A DNA stretch of 64,000 bases, taken from contig CAIUWR010000017.1 of assembly GCA_903902915.1 (NCBI GenBank), positions 1 through 64,000 on the forward strand. The letters are read 5' to 3'. Positions 9,914 to 18,426 of this stretch are shown piece after piece (position 1 is the first letter of the stretch; every line of letters begins with the position of its first letter). Source of the DNA: an uncultured Hyphomicrobiales bacterium. GTDB taxonomy: Bacteria > Pseudomonadota > Alphaproteobacteria > Rhizobiales > Beijerinckiaceae. A program made the translations under genes and the position numbers. A model generated the notes under the pieces. It did not search any database. It saw nothing but the letters and a program-made list of their open reading frames with translations, and was not told the origin of the DNA.

Positions 9914-11028
9914 CAGACAGGCTCCCGCGCGTCAGCGGCGGGTTCCCGATAGATCGGGCTCTCGAAATAATGCGCGAGCGCGAAGCGGCACAACACGCCG
10001 ATGACCGCAGCCACCGGCACCGCGAGAATCAAGCCCGTGAAGCCGAAAAGACTGCCGAAGGCGAAGAGGGCGAACATCAGCCAGACCGGATGCAGACCTA
10101 CGGAGGCGCCCACGAGGCGCGGCGTCAGCACATTGCCCTCCAGAAACTGCCCCACGCCGACGACCCCCATCGCCATTCCAAACAGCATCAGGCTGGGCCA
10201 GCCCTGCACAATCGACATGCCAGCCGACAAAACCAGCGCCGTCAGCGACCCAACATAGGGGATGAAACTGAGGAAGCCCGCGCAAATGCCGATCAGGAAG
10301 CCGAACTTGAGGCCGATGAGCGAGAGCCCTATTCCGTACCACAGGCCCAGAAACAGACACACCAGCGACTGACCGCGCAGGAAGCCCGAGATGGCGCGGT
10401 TCATGTCGCGCGCGATGATGCGCACGTCGTCGCGGTGGGCGGGAGGAGCCAGCCTGTCGAGCGCCTCGATCATGCGCCCCCAGTCGAGCAGGAGATAGAA
10501 GGCGACGACCGGCGTCACGACCAGCAGCGAGAAGATTCCCAGCAGCGTCTGCCCGCCCGACCACAGCGACTTCATGAACGCGAGCATCCATTGCGCGCCC
10601 TGCCCCACGATATCGCCCAGCGATTTCTGGATGTCGGCTGAATCGAGCTTTCCGTCGAAGCCGAGCCTTTCCAGAAGCCCGCTCCCGAGCTTCCCGCCAA
10701 GCGCCCCTCCCTCCTGCGCGACCAGCGCCTGGAGGCGCGTCACGAGATCAGGCAGCCCCTCGATGAAGGAGGCGAGCTGATGGGCCAGCACAGGCACGAA
10801 AAGGATCAGGAGCAGCAGGAAGACGAGGCTGATGCACACGACGATGAGCAGCGCCGCCCCAAGACGGCTCAGCCCGGCCCGCTCCAGCTTGTCCGCCAGA
10901 GGGTTGAACAGATAGGCCAGAATCATCCCGGCCACGAAGGGCAGCAGCACGCCGCTGAACACATAGAGGAACAGCACGAGCGCCGCGAAAGCCGCGAGCC
11001 AGAAACCAACCTGCCGTTCTATCCGCAT
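9913..11028 (-). CDS. AI-2E family transporter (PerM/TqsA-type permease)
   Basis: A 371-aa integral membrane protein with about seven to eight hydrophobic segments. Two are near the N-terminus (FWLAAFAALVLFLYVFSGV onward), then comes a soluble middle with EGLPDLVTRLQAL, then a cluster of C-terminal helices with SFIPYVGS and the FLEGNVLTPRLVG signature. The family includes the autoinducer-2 exporter TqsA and Na+/H+ antiporters, so the cargo is uncertain. It sits between a phosphatidyltransferase gene and hdaA on one strand and is translationally coupled to hdaA. This order is common in Rhizobiales. Confidence 0.88.
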   Translation of the reverse strand: MRIERQVGFWLAAFAALVLFLYVFSGVLLPFVAGMILAYLFNPLADKLERAGLSRLGAALLIVVCISLVFLLLLILFVPVLAHQLASFIEGLPDLVTRLQALVAQEGGALGGKLGSGLLERLGFDGKLDSADIQKSLGDIVGQGAQWMLAFMKSLWSGGQTLLGIFSLLVVTPVVAFYLLLDWGRMIEALDRLAPPAHRDDVRIIARDMNRAISGFLRGQSLVCLFLGLWYGIGLSLIGLKFGFLIGICAGFLSFIPYVGSLTALVLSAGMSIVQGWPSLMLFGMAMGVVGVGQFLEGNVLTPRLVGASVGLHPVWLMFALFAFGSLFGFTGLILAVPVAAVIGVLCRFALAHYFESPIYREPAADAREPV

Positions 11029-11037
11029 GAACGTCCT

Positions 11038-11571
11038 TTACGCACTCATATGCCTGAGCCACTGCGCCAGATAGGCCGCCGTGGAGGCGAGCGTCAATGC
11101 CATCACGGCATAGAGCATGGGATCGAACCATAGCCCTTGCAAAACGCCGAAAGCCATGGCGGCGAGCGCCGCCCCGGCAAAAATGATCTGTGCGGCGGTG
11201 TTCAGCTTGGAAATCCAGAGAGGGCGAATTTGAACTGGCTTGTCGAGCACCCAGGACACAATGACCGCTCCCAGGATCATCAAATCGCGCGAGACGACGA
11301 GAATGGCGATCCAGACTGGCAGGATCCCCGCCACCGCCAGGGCGATGAAGATCGACATGAGCAGCGCCTTGTCGGCAAGCGCGTCGAGATAGGCGCCAAG
11401 CTCCGAGCGCATGTCAAAGCGCCGCGCGATGAATCCATCCAGCCCATCAGAGATTCCAGCAAGCGCGAAAGCGGCGAAAGCCCAGCCCCAAGCTTGCTCG
11501 GCGATCATCCCGACCGCGACCGGAACCAGCAGCAGGCGCATCAAGGTGATCAGATTTGGGATATTTTTCAA
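11038..11571 (-). CDS. CDP-alcohol phosphatidyltransferase (PgsA-like), TTG start
   Basis: A 177-aa membrane enzyme with the full family motif SDGLDGFIARRF...GAYLDALADK, which matches D-x2-D-G-x2-A-R-x8-G-x3-D-x3-D. It should transfer a phosphatidyl group from CDP-diacylglycerol to an alcohol such as glycerol-3-phosphate. I chose TTG at 11571 because homologues begin KNIPNLITLMRL and an AGAGGCGG site precedes it. The ORF-track start at 11703 overlaps the purM leader. Compact length fits the PgsA subfamily, but another alcohol acceptor is possible. Confidence 0.85.
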   Translation of the reverse strand: MKNIPNLITLMRLLLVPVAVGMIAEQAWGWAFAAFALAGISDGLDGFIARRFDMRSELGAYLDALADKALLMSIFIALAVAGILPVWIAILVVSRDLMILGAVIVSWVLDKPVQIRPLWISKLNTAAQIIFAGAALAAMAFGVLQGLWFDPMLYAVMALTLASTAAYLAQWLRHMSA

Positions 11572-11717
11572 ATTTCCGCCTCTTGGCCTAACGCGCCCAT
11601 TATGGCCTATTTCCACATTGGAAGGTATCGCCCGTTCGAAGCAGGGAGAATTCCGCCCAATTGCCTTGCATCCACCGGCGCCGCGCGCTAACCCGGCCTG
11701 CATACAGGGGACATTCC

Positions 11718-12791
11718 ATGCAGACTGAGGGCAAGCCCGGGCTCACCTATGCTCAAGCTGGCGTCGATATCGACGCAGGCAACGAGATGGTCGACCGCAT
11801 CAAGCCGCTGGTGCGCGCCACCCGCCGTCCCGGCGCGGACGCCGAAATCGGTGGCTTTGGCGGGCTTTTCGACCTCAAGGCGGCGGGATTCACCGACCCG
11901 ATCCTGGTCGCCGCCAATGATGGCGTGGGCACCAAGGTCAAGATCGCCATCGAGAGCGGCATCCATGACACCGTGGGGATCGACCTTGTGGCCATGTGCG
12001 TCAACGATCTGATCGTGCAAGGCGCCGAACCGCTGTTTTTCCTCGACTATTACGCCACCGGCAAGCTGGAGCCCGCCACGGGCGCGGCCATCGTGAAAGG
12101 CATCGCGACGGGCTGCATCGAGTCCGGCTGCGCCCTGATCGGCGGCGAGACCGCCGAAATGCCGGGCATGTATGCGGGCGACGACTACGATCTGGCGGGC
12201 TTCGCCGTGGGCGCCGCCGAGCGTGGGCGCCTGCTGCCGCGCGGCGATCTGAAGCCCGGCGACGTGCTCTTCGGCCTGCCCTCCTCGGGCGTCCATTCCA
12301 ACGGTTTCTCGCTGGTGCGGCGCATCGTGGCCCTGACGGGTCTGGGGTGGGACGCGGAGGCGCCCTTCGCGCCGGGCCGCACCCTGGCGCAGGCGCTGCT
12401 TGTGCCGACCCGCCTCTATGTGAAGCCCCTGCTTGCCGCCCTCAAGGCCTGCGACGGCATCAAGGCGCTGGCCCATATCACCGGCGGCGGCTTCCCCGAC
12501 AATATCCCGCGCGTGCTGCCCGATGGGCTAGGCGTGTCGCTTGATCTGGCCGCCATCCCGGTTCCGCCGGTGTTCGGCTGGCTGGCGAAGACCGGCAATG
12601 TGGCCGAGCGGGAGATGCTGCGCACCTTCAACTGCGGCGTCGGCATGATCGTGGTGGCGGAAGCCGCCCGCGCCGCAGACGTCGAGGCCGCGCTCAAGGC
12701 GGCGGGCGAATCGCCTGTGCGGATGGGCGAGGTGGTGGCCTTCTCTGGCGAAAGCGAGCGCGTCTCCTATCGCGGACATCTGGCGCTATGA
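11718..12791 (+). CDS. purM: Phosphoribosylformylglycinamidine cyclo-ligase (AIR synthetase)
   Basis: A 357-aa purine-pathway enzyme that closes the imidazole ring of AIR using ATP. Visible family motifs are [20 protein letters not shown] at the N-terminus, [23 protein letters not shown] and [15 protein letters not shown] 11718 was chosen because homologues begin just before TYAQAGVDI; the upstream ORF extension is not conserved-looking. It overlaps purN by four bases (ATGA) and diverges from the phosphatidyltransferase gene. Confidence 0.96.
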   Translation: MQTEGKPGLTYAQAGVDIDAGNEMVDRIKPLVRATRRPGADAEIGGFGGLFDLKAAGFTDPILVAANDGVGTKVKIAIESGIHDTVGIDLVAMCVNDLIVQGAEPLFFLDYYATGKLEPATGAAIVKGIATGCIESGCALIGGETAEMPGMYAGDDYDLAGFAVGAAERGRLLPRGDLKPGDVLFGLPSSGVHSNGFSLVRRIVALTGLGWDAEAPFAPGRTLAQALLVPTRLYVKPLLAALKACDGIKALAHITGGGFPDNIPRVLPDGLGVSLDLAAIPVPPVFGWLAKTGNVAEREMLRTFNCGVGMIVVAEAARAADVEAALKAAGESPVRMGEVVAFSGESERVSYRGHLAL

Positions 12792-13453
12792 GCGAAGCCA
12801 GCGCCCGCCGCAGGGTCGCCGTGCTCATTTCGGGGCGTGGCTCGAACATGACGAGCCTGATCGCGGCGGCGAAGGATCCTTCCTTCCCGGCGGAGATTTC
12901 CCTCGTCCTGTCCAATCGCCCCGAGGCGCCGGGACTGGCGACCGCGCGGGAAAACGGCGTCACCACGGTCGCCATCGACCACAAGCATCACCTGTCGCGC
13001 GAAGATTTCGAACGCGCCATGCAGGAGGTGCTGGAGGCCCATGGCGTCGAACTGGTCTGTCTTGCAGGCTTCATGCGCATCCTGACCCCATGGTTCGTGG
13101 AGCGCTGGACCGGGCGCATGATCAACATCCACCCTGCCCTGCTGCCGCTCTATCGCGGGCTGCACACCCATGAGCGCGCACTTGCTGACGGGGTGAAGCT
13201 GCATGGGGCGAGCGTGCACTTCGTCGTGCCGGGCATGGATGAAGGGCCGATCATCGCGCAGGCCGCCGTGCCGGTGCTGGATGGCGACACGCCGGATGCG
13301 TTGGGCGCGCGGGTGCTGGCGCAGGAACATGTGATCTATCCGCTGGCATTGGGCCTGCTGGCGGGCGGTCGCCTCGCCATCGAGGGCGCGCGGGTGCGCG
13401 TGCACGGCGAAGCGGCGCAGACATCGGCGCTGGTGGCGCCGCAGGTGGCGTGA
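12788..13453 (+). CDS. purN: Phosphoribosylglycinamide formyltransferase
   Basis: A 221-aa cytosolic enzyme that moves a formyl group from 10-formyltetrahydrofolate to GAR. The N-terminal ISGRGSNM loop, the catalytic-region [20 protein letters not shown] (with the N and H residues) and [13 protein letters not shown] are present. Length is normal. It is coupled to purM through an ATGA overlap, the standard alphaproteobacterial purMN arrangement. Confidence 0.96.
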   Translation: MSEASARRRVAVLISGRGSNMTSLIAAAKDPSFPAEISLVLSNRPEAPGLATARENGVTTVAIDHKHHLSREDFERAMQEVLEAHGVELVCLAGFMRILTPWFVERWTGRMINIHPALLPLYRGLHTHERALADGVKLHGASVHFVVPGMDEGPIIAQAAVPVLDGDTPDALGARVLAQEHVIYPLALGLLAGGRLAIEGARVRVHGEAAQTSALVAPQVA

Positions 13454-13482
13454 AGCGCTGACCGGTCGAGAAGCCGGCGCGC

Positions 13483-13511
13483 TTGTGCCTGGGCCTGCCC
13501 ACGCATATAAA
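13483..13511 (+). promoter_or_regulatory. Sigma-70-like promoter upstream of the NTF2-like/MetE-like pair
   Basis: TTGTGC and TATAAA are separated by exactly 17 bases, about 80 bases upstream of the next start codon. It is one of the few near-consensus promoters in the window. A small hairpin (GTGGG/CCCAC, 13531-13546) follows in the leader; I see no known methionine-related riboswitch there. Confidence 0.5.
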
Positions 13512-13590
13512 CTTAACAAAACAAGGCGGAGTGGGATAAAGCCCACCAAGCTATCTGCCCACTTCGCGCTATTGATGGAGGCGCCACGTC

Positions 13591-14013
13591 ATGACTCCGC
13601 TCGACCGCATGCTCGCCGAGCATGAAATTTCGCGCCTGACCACGCGCTTCGCCCTTCTCAACGATGCTGGCGACTGGGACGCCGTCGCGGCGATGTTCAC
13701 GCAAGACGGGCGCTTCATCCGCCCCGCAGGCGGGGACGCAGTGGTGGGCCGCGAGGCGATCCGTGCCTCCTTCGCGAGCCGCCCGGCGCGCAAGTCCTGC
13801 CACCTCATCACCAACATCGTCGTCGATGTGATCTCCGCCGACGAAGCGATCTCTCGCTGCACCCTGCTGCTTTACGCAGCCCCCGCCGGAGAAAACACGG
13901 CGGCCTCGCCCGCCTTGATCGGCGGCTTTCACGACAAACTCCTGCGTACCCCGGACGGTTGGCGCTTTGCAGAACGCGCTGGCTTCCTTGATCTCAAGGT
14001 CGATTTCTCATGA
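13591..14013 (+). CDS. NTF2-like/SnoaL-type domain protein
   Basis: A 140-aa single-domain protein of the SnoaL_4-like group. The opening LAEHEISRLTTRFALLNDAGDWDAVAAMF and the VGREAIRASFASR segment are typical of this alpha+beta cone fold, which includes dehydratases, isomerases and ring-hydroxylating dioxygenase small subunits. A GGAGG site precedes the ATG. The stop overlaps the next start by four bases, so it is coupled to a MetE-like methyltransferase gene, an association that suggests a shared small-molecule pathway. The substrate is unknown. Confidence 0.82.
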   Translation: MTPLDRMLAEHEISRLTTRFALLNDAGDWDAVAAMFTQDGRFIRPAGGDAVVGREAIRASFASRPARKSCHLITNIVVDVISADEAISRCTLLLYAAPAGENTAASPALIGGFHDKLLRTPDGWRFAERAGFLDLKVDFS

Positions 14014-15140
14014 CATTCATCCATACCACCCATGTGGGCAGCCTGCCCCGCTCCCCTGAGCTTGCGGCCATGCTGCTGAAGCGCGACCATGGCGAAGATG
14101 TGGGCGAGGCCGCGTTCGACACGCTCGTTTCCTCGGAAATCGAGGCCGCGATCCGCGCGCAGATCAAGGCGGGCGTCTCCATCGTCAGCGATGGGGAATT
14201 GGGCAAGGTCGGCTATTCCACTTACATCACAGCCCGCCTGTCGGGCTTTGGCGGCCATGTGGACCGCACGCCCGCCAAGGATCTGGCGGACCTGCCGGAA
14301 CTACGGACAAAACTCGCCGCCATCATGGGAAGCCAGACCTTCGTCCGCGCAGCCTGCATCGGCAAGGTGCAGCTCGTCGACGCCAAACCTGGGGACGACG
14401 ACATTCGCCGTTTCGGCGCGGCCATGCGCAAGGAGGGGCAGTCCGTGCGCGGCTTCATGAACGCCGCCTCGCCCGGCCTCATCACCGCCTTCCAGCCCAA
14501 TCAATTCTATCCCACGCACGAGGCCTATCTTTCCGATCTCATCGAGGCCATGCGGCCGGAGTATGAGGCGATCATCGCGGCGGGCTTTGATCTGCAACTT
14601 GACGCCCCTGACCTCGCGATGGCGGCGCATACGGGCTTTCAGGGGTTGAGCGAAGCCGAGTTCGTCAAGCGGGCCGAGCAAAATGTCGAGGCGCTCAATG
14701 CGGCGACCGCCAACATTCCGCGCGAACGGATGCGCATGCATATCTGCTGGGGCAATTATGAAGGCCCCCACGATCACGACATCGCCCTGGAGAAGGTGAT
14801 CGACGTCATCCTGAAGGCGCGCCCGGCGCAATTGTTGTTCGAGGCGGCCAATCCACGCCATGAACATGAATGGACCGTCTGGCGCGACGCCAAGCTGCCT
14901 GACGATACCGTGCTTGTGCCCGGCCTGATCGACAGCTGCTCCAACTATGTGGAACATCCCGAGCTGATCGCCCAGCGCATCGAGCGCTTCGCCTCCATCG
15001 TCGGCGCCGAGCGCGTCATCGGCGGCACCGATTGCGGCTTTGGCACTTTCGCGGGCTACGGGAAAATTGACCCGTCTGTGACCTGGAAAAAGCTCAGCGC
15101 CCTGCGCGAAGGCGCGGATATCGCCGCCAAGCGGCTGTAA
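14010..15140 (+). CDS. MetE-like (cobalamin-independent methionine synthase C-terminal family) methyltransferase
   Basis: A 376-aa TIM-barrel protein matching only the catalytic C-terminal half of MetE. The expected zinc ligands are visible as HICWGN (His and Cys), FEAANPR (Glu) and GGTDCGFGTF (Cys). The opening HTTHVGSLPRSPEL is also typical. Full-length MetE is about 750 aa, so this is a stand-alone core-type enzyme, a group that includes methyltransferases with other methyl donors and the epoxyalkane:CoM transferases. Coupling with the NTF2-like gene hints at a catabolic or thiol-methylation role rather than bulk methionine synthesis; that is inference. Confidence 0.82.
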   Translation: MTFIHTTHVGSLPRSPELAAMLLKRDHGEDVGEAAFDTLVSSEIEAAIRAQIKAGVSIVSDGELGKVGYSTYITARLSGFGGHVDRTPAKDLADLPELRTKLAAIMGSQTFVRAACIGKVQLVDAKPGDDDIRRFGAAMRKEGQSVRGFMNAASPGLITAFQPNQFYPTHEAYLSDLIEAMRPEYEAIIAAGFDLQLDAPDLAMAAHTGFQGLSEAEFVKRAEQNVEALNAATANIPRERMRMHICWGNYEGPHDHDIALEKVIDVILKARPAQLLFEAANPRHEHEWTVWRDAKLPDDTVLVPGLIDSCSNYVEHPELIAQRIERFASIVGAERVIGGTDCGFGTFAGYGKIDPSVTWKKLSALREGADIAAKRL

Positions 15141-15211
15141 TCGGGAGGGGGCGACGTCTCGTCGCCCAATCCCACACGCGAACTGGGGCGACGGGACGTC
15201 GCCCCTCCCGA
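15141..15211. repeat. Long palindrome between convergent genes
   Basis: Left arm TCGGGAGGGGGCGACGTC (then TCGTCGCCCA) and right arm TGGGGCGACGG (then GACGTCGCCCCTCCCGA) are reverse complements apart from about one bulged G and one mismatch, giving a stem near 28 base pairs around a 15-base loop. It starts immediately after the MetE-like stop codon and ends just before the convergent gene's stop. There is no T-run, so it could be a dispersed palindromic repeat that also works as a two-way terminator. Confidence 0.8.
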
Positions 15212-15213
15212 GC

Positions 15214-15552
15214 TCAGCCGTTGATGCGGCACGTCGCCATGAAGGCCTTGGCCTTGGGCTGGGCGCTGGGCGAGAACTTGCCGGTGACGCGCATTTCATC
15301 GCGCTCCCCCTGCGTCAGCGCCTTCATGACGCCCTTGGAGTAACAACCGCAGCGACGGCCCGCGACATCCGCCTTCTTGCCGTCGGCGACGACGAGCGAG
15401 GTGCAGATTTCGCGCAGGCGACTGCGAATTTCGTCGTCGGTCGGCGGATGATCGAAGCCAGACGGCGCGCTAGGAGGCCTCGCGCCCGCAAAGGCGACGC
15501 TGGAGAGGCACGTGAAAGCGACAGCCGCGAAAACACCAAGCTTGGAGCGCAC
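15214..15552 (-). CDS. Small secreted Cys-containing hypothetical protein, GTG start
   Basis: A 112-aa protein with a signal peptide (RSKLGVFAAVAFTCLSSVAFA, cleavage after AFA). The mature part has four cysteines, including a CGC pair, near an LTQGERDEM segment, suggesting disulfides in the periplasm. I chose GTG at 15552 because AGGGGG lies just upstream and the start places the signal peptide at the N-terminus; the longer ORF to 15696 adds a non-secretory extension. Its function is not recognised. Confidence 0.65.
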   Translation of the reverse strand: MRSKLGVFAAVAFTCLSSVAFAGARPPSAPSGFDHPPTDDEIRSRLREICTSLVVADGKKADVAGRRCGCYSKGVMKALTQGERDEMRVTGKFSPSAQPKAKAFMATCRING

Positions 15553-15661
15553 GAAAACCCCCTGAGACTCAACCGATCGATCAACCCGAAGTACTAACCC
15601 GCCGATACCACTCAAGCCCAGTGCCGCACAAGCTGAGCGGACGCGGATGCTTAACGAGCGC

Positions 15662-17755
15662 TTACTTTGCAGGTTTGAGCCAGACCTTGTTGTCATGGAA
15701 AGCCGCGCCGCCGAAGGGCGCTGGCGAATCGGCTCCCGTCAGGGTGTTGATGCCCTTCCCATCGGCGAAAGCGCCATTGGGCCAAAGTCCTTCCGAGATC
15801 AGCACGCCACGCCCCACCCCCTCGAAAAAGCGCGCATTCAGGCGCACCTCGCCGCGCCCGTTGCCGAGCACGACCGCATCCCCATCAGCGACGCCAAGGC
15901 GGCGCGCATCGTCGGGATGGATCATCACCTCGGGCCGCCCCTCCCGGGCGCGCGAGGAAGGCGTCTCGTTGAAGCTGGAGTTCAGAAAACTGCGCGCCGG
16001 GCTTGTCGCGAGGCGGAAGGGGTGGGCCTCATCTGCATTTTCCAACACGTCCCAATGATCGGGAAAAACGGGAAGCGAGCGCCACGGCCCGAGCATGCCG
16101 ATATTGCTGAAAGGCGTCGACCGCCAATCCGGCTTGAACCGATATTTGCCATCGGGCCAGGCGAAACCTTTCAGGAAATGCGCCGTCTCGAAGTCGGGCT
16201 GCATGTCGATCCAGTTGCGCTTTTCCAGCTCTTCCAGCGCAGGCAGGCCGGACTCGCGCAAGGTGATGGCGGCCAGTTCGCGCACGCTCATGTCAAAGCT
16301 TGGATGGGTGACGCCGACGCGTTTGGCGATAGCGCAAATGACCTCGTGATTGCTGCGGCATTCGCCCGGCGCTTCAATCAGTTTATCGGCGAGTTCTACA
16401 TATTGGTGGCCGCCGCCGGCATAGATATCCATATGCTCAAGGAACATGGTGGCGGGCAGCACCACATCGGCCATGGCCGCCGTCTCGGTCATGAATTGCT
16501 CATGCACCACGGTGAACAGATCCTCGCGCGCGAAGCCCTGCTTCACCAATGTCTGATCGGGCGCGACGGACATGGGATTGGTGTTCTGGATCAGCATGGC
16601 CATGATCGGCCCGCCGCCTCGCAGCGCAGCTGGATCACCCGTAAGGATCGCGCCGATCCGTGATTGATCGAGCACGCGGGTGGTTGGATCGATCAGCTCG
16701 CGGCCTTCGAGCGTGGTCTGGTTCCAATGATAGATCGCAGCGTTGTTATGAAAGGCGCCGCCGCCTTCATATTTCCACGCGCCCGTCACAGCCGCGATGC
16801 TCAGCGCCGCATGCATGTTCACCGCGCCATTGCGCTGGCGCGTGAAGCCATAGCCCAGCCTGAAGAATGTGCGCTTCGTTTCGCCAACCAGCTTCGCGAA
16901 AGCCTCGATCTCCGCAACGCTGAGGCCAGTGATCGCCGAGGCCCATTGCGGGTCGCGCGTTTGCAGATGCGCTTCCAGTTCATCCGGCGCGTCGGTGAAG
17001 TCGCGCAGATAATCGCGGTCGGCGAAACAATCGCGAAACAGCACATGCATGACCGCGCAGGCCAGCGCGCCATCAGTTCCCGGACGCAGGCACAAAGCCA
17101 TGTCCGCCTGTTGCATGGTCGGCGTGCGATAGATGTCGATGACCACGATCTTGGCGCCGCGCTCCTTGCGGGCGCGCATGGCGTGGGTCATCACATTGAC
17201 CTGCGTCGCCACCGCATTGGTGCCCCAGATGACGACGCAATCAGACTTCGCCATTTCGCGCGGATCTGGGCCGGCGATCTTGCCAAGCCCCGCGACCACG
17301 CCGGGCCACGCGAGGTTGACGCAAATGGTCCCGTAGAAGCGCGCATATTTCTTCGCGTGGGTGAGGCGGTTGAGGCCGTCGCGCATCACGCGGCCCATGG
17401 TGCCTGCGTAATAATAGGGCCAGACGCTTTGCGCCCCATGGTCGCGCTCGGCGGCGAGGAAACGCTTCGCGATCAGATCAAGCGCCTCATCCCACGAAAT
17501 GCGAGCAAACTGGCGCGAGCCCTTCGGCCCCGTGCGCTTCATCGGATAGAGCAGACGCTCGGGGTGATGGATGCGCTCGGCGTAACGCGCGACCTTCGCG
17601 CAGATGACGCCAGCCGTATAGGTCTGGTCCTGGGCGCCGCGAATGCGCCCGATGCGCTTGCCCTCGATCACCTCCACATCCAGCGCGCAGGCCGATGGGC
17701 AATCATGCGGGCAGACGGAGGGGCGGTGGATCGTGTGGGGCTCAGCTGTGCTCAT
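15662..17755 (-). CDS. Molybdopterin-dependent (Mo-bisMGD) oxidoreductase
   Basis: A 697-aa member of the DMSO reductase superfamily. Cysteines 15, 19, 23 and 52 (CPHDCPSAC, then GVICAK) fit an N-terminal [4Fe-4S] cluster, followed by the ISWDEALDLIA motif and the bis-MGD-binding domains, ending in a C-terminal dinucleotide-binding domain with FLNSSFNETPSSR. There is no Tat signal, so it should be cytosolic. No partner Fe-S or membrane subunit and no moa/mob genes are nearby, so it is an orphan and its electron partner and substrate cannot be named. Homologues are often labelled only by superfamily. Confidence 0.9.
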   Translation of the reverse strand: MSTAEPHTIHRPSVCPHDCPSACALDVEVIEGKRIGRIRGAQDQTYTAGVICAKVARYAERIHHPERLLYPMKRTGPKGSRQFARISWDEALDLIAKRFLAAERDHGAQSVWPYYYAGTMGRVMRDGLNRLTHAKKYARFYGTICVNLAWPGVVAGLGKIAGPDPREMAKSDCVVIWGTNAVATQVNVMTHAMRARKERGAKIVVIDIYRTPTMQQADMALCLRPGTDGALACAVMHVLFRDCFADRDYLRDFTDAPDELEAHLQTRDPQWASAITGLSVAEIEAFAKLVGETKRTFFRLGYGFTRQRNGAVNMHAALSIAAVTGAWKYEGGGAFHNNAAIYHWNQTTLEGRELIDPTTRVLDQSRIGAILTGDPAALRGGGPIMAMLIQNTNPMSVAPDQTLVKQGFAREDLFTVVHEQFMTETAAMADVVLPATMFLEHMDIYAGGGHQYVELADKLIEAPGECRSNHEVICAIAKRVGVTHPSFDMSVRELAAITLRESGLPALEELEKRNWIDMQPDFETAHFLKGFAWPDGKYRFKPDWRSTPFSNIGMLGPWRSLPVFPDHWDVLENADEAHPFRLATSPARSFLNSSFNETPSSRAREGRPEVMIHPDDARRLGVADGDAVVLGNGRGEVRLNARFFEGVGRGVLISEGLWPNGAFADGKGINTLTGADSPAPFGGAAFHDNKVWLKPAK

Positions 17756-17780
17756 GCCACAGCATTGCAGCGCCGCGCCC

Positions 17781-17820
17781 AAAAGAAAAGAGGGGCCGCG
17801 CTGGGCGACCCCTCTTCAAA
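17781..17820 (-). terminator. Rho-independent terminator of ndk
   Basis: Arms AAGAGGGG (17788-17795) and CCCCTCTT (17809-17816) form an eight-pair stem; read on the minus strand the stem is followed by TTTTCTTTT. It sits just after the ndk stop codon. Confidence 0.8.
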
Positions 17821-17838
17821 CTATCCAACTTCGTGAGC

Positions 17839-18261
17839 TCAGCCGACGATCTCGTTTTCGGCAAACCACTGGGCGATTTCGACGGCGGCGGTCTCGGGGG
17901 CGTCGGAGCCGTGAACCGTGTTCTCGCCCATGTTGAGGGCGAAGAGCTTGCGGATCGTGCCGGCGTCAGCCTTCTCCGGGTTGGTCGCGCCCATGACGGT
18001 GCGATAGCGGGCGATGGCGTCTTCGGCTTCCAGCACCTGCACGACCACGGGGCCAGCCGTCATCTGATCGACGAGCTCGCCGAAGAAGGGACGCTCCTTG
18101 TGGACGCCGTAGAAGGTCTCGGCCTGGGCGCGGGTCATCAGCACGCGCTTCTGGGCGACGATGCGCAGGCCAGCCTGCTCGATGGTGGCGTTGACAGCGC
18201 CTGTGAGGTTGCGACGGGTCGCGTCGGGCTTGATGATGGAAAAGGTGCGCTGAACCGCCAT
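17839..18261 (-). CDS. ndk: Nucleoside diphosphate kinase
   Basis: A 140-aa enzyme of normal length that equilibrates NTP and NDP pools through a phosphohistidine. The active-site His is in [16 protein letters not shown], and [13 protein letters not shown] is the family N-terminus. A terminator follows. The start at 18261 is the family-conserved [12 protein letters not shown]. Confidence 0.97.
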   Translation of the reverse strand: MAVQRTFSIIKPDATRRNLTGAVNATIEQAGLRIVAQKRVLMTRAQAETFYGVHKERPFFGELVDQMTAGPVVVQVLEAEDAIARYRTVMGATNPEKADAGTIRKLFALNMGENTVHGSDAPETAAVEIAQWFAENEIVG

Positions 18262-18364
18262 GGCAGGGCTCGAACTTTCTGTGTTGAAGAAGGAGCGCGC
18301 TTATAACCGCCCCGCCCCGATGGCACAAGCCGCCAGCCTCGGCTTGGGGGACGCTCATCAAAAA

Positions 18365-18393
18365 TTGAATTCGCCGATCACATACTCTATTTT
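18365..18393 (+). promoter_or_regulatory. Candidate oxyR promoter
   Basis: TTGAAT and TATTTT are 17 bases apart, about 35 bases upstream of the oxyR ATG. The stretch is AT-rich relative to its surroundings. OxyR genes are usually autoregulated at their own promoter, which would place a binding site here, but I cannot define one. Confidence 0.42.
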
Positions 18394-18426
18394 GATCGTA
18401 ACCGCCGATATGTCCAAGAGGCCGCC

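Noticed and set aside
13511-13590. Possible SAM or methionine riboswitch before the MetE-like pair
   Set aside because: Only one short hairpin (GTGGG/CCCAC) is present; the conserved cores of known SAM riboswitches are not seen.
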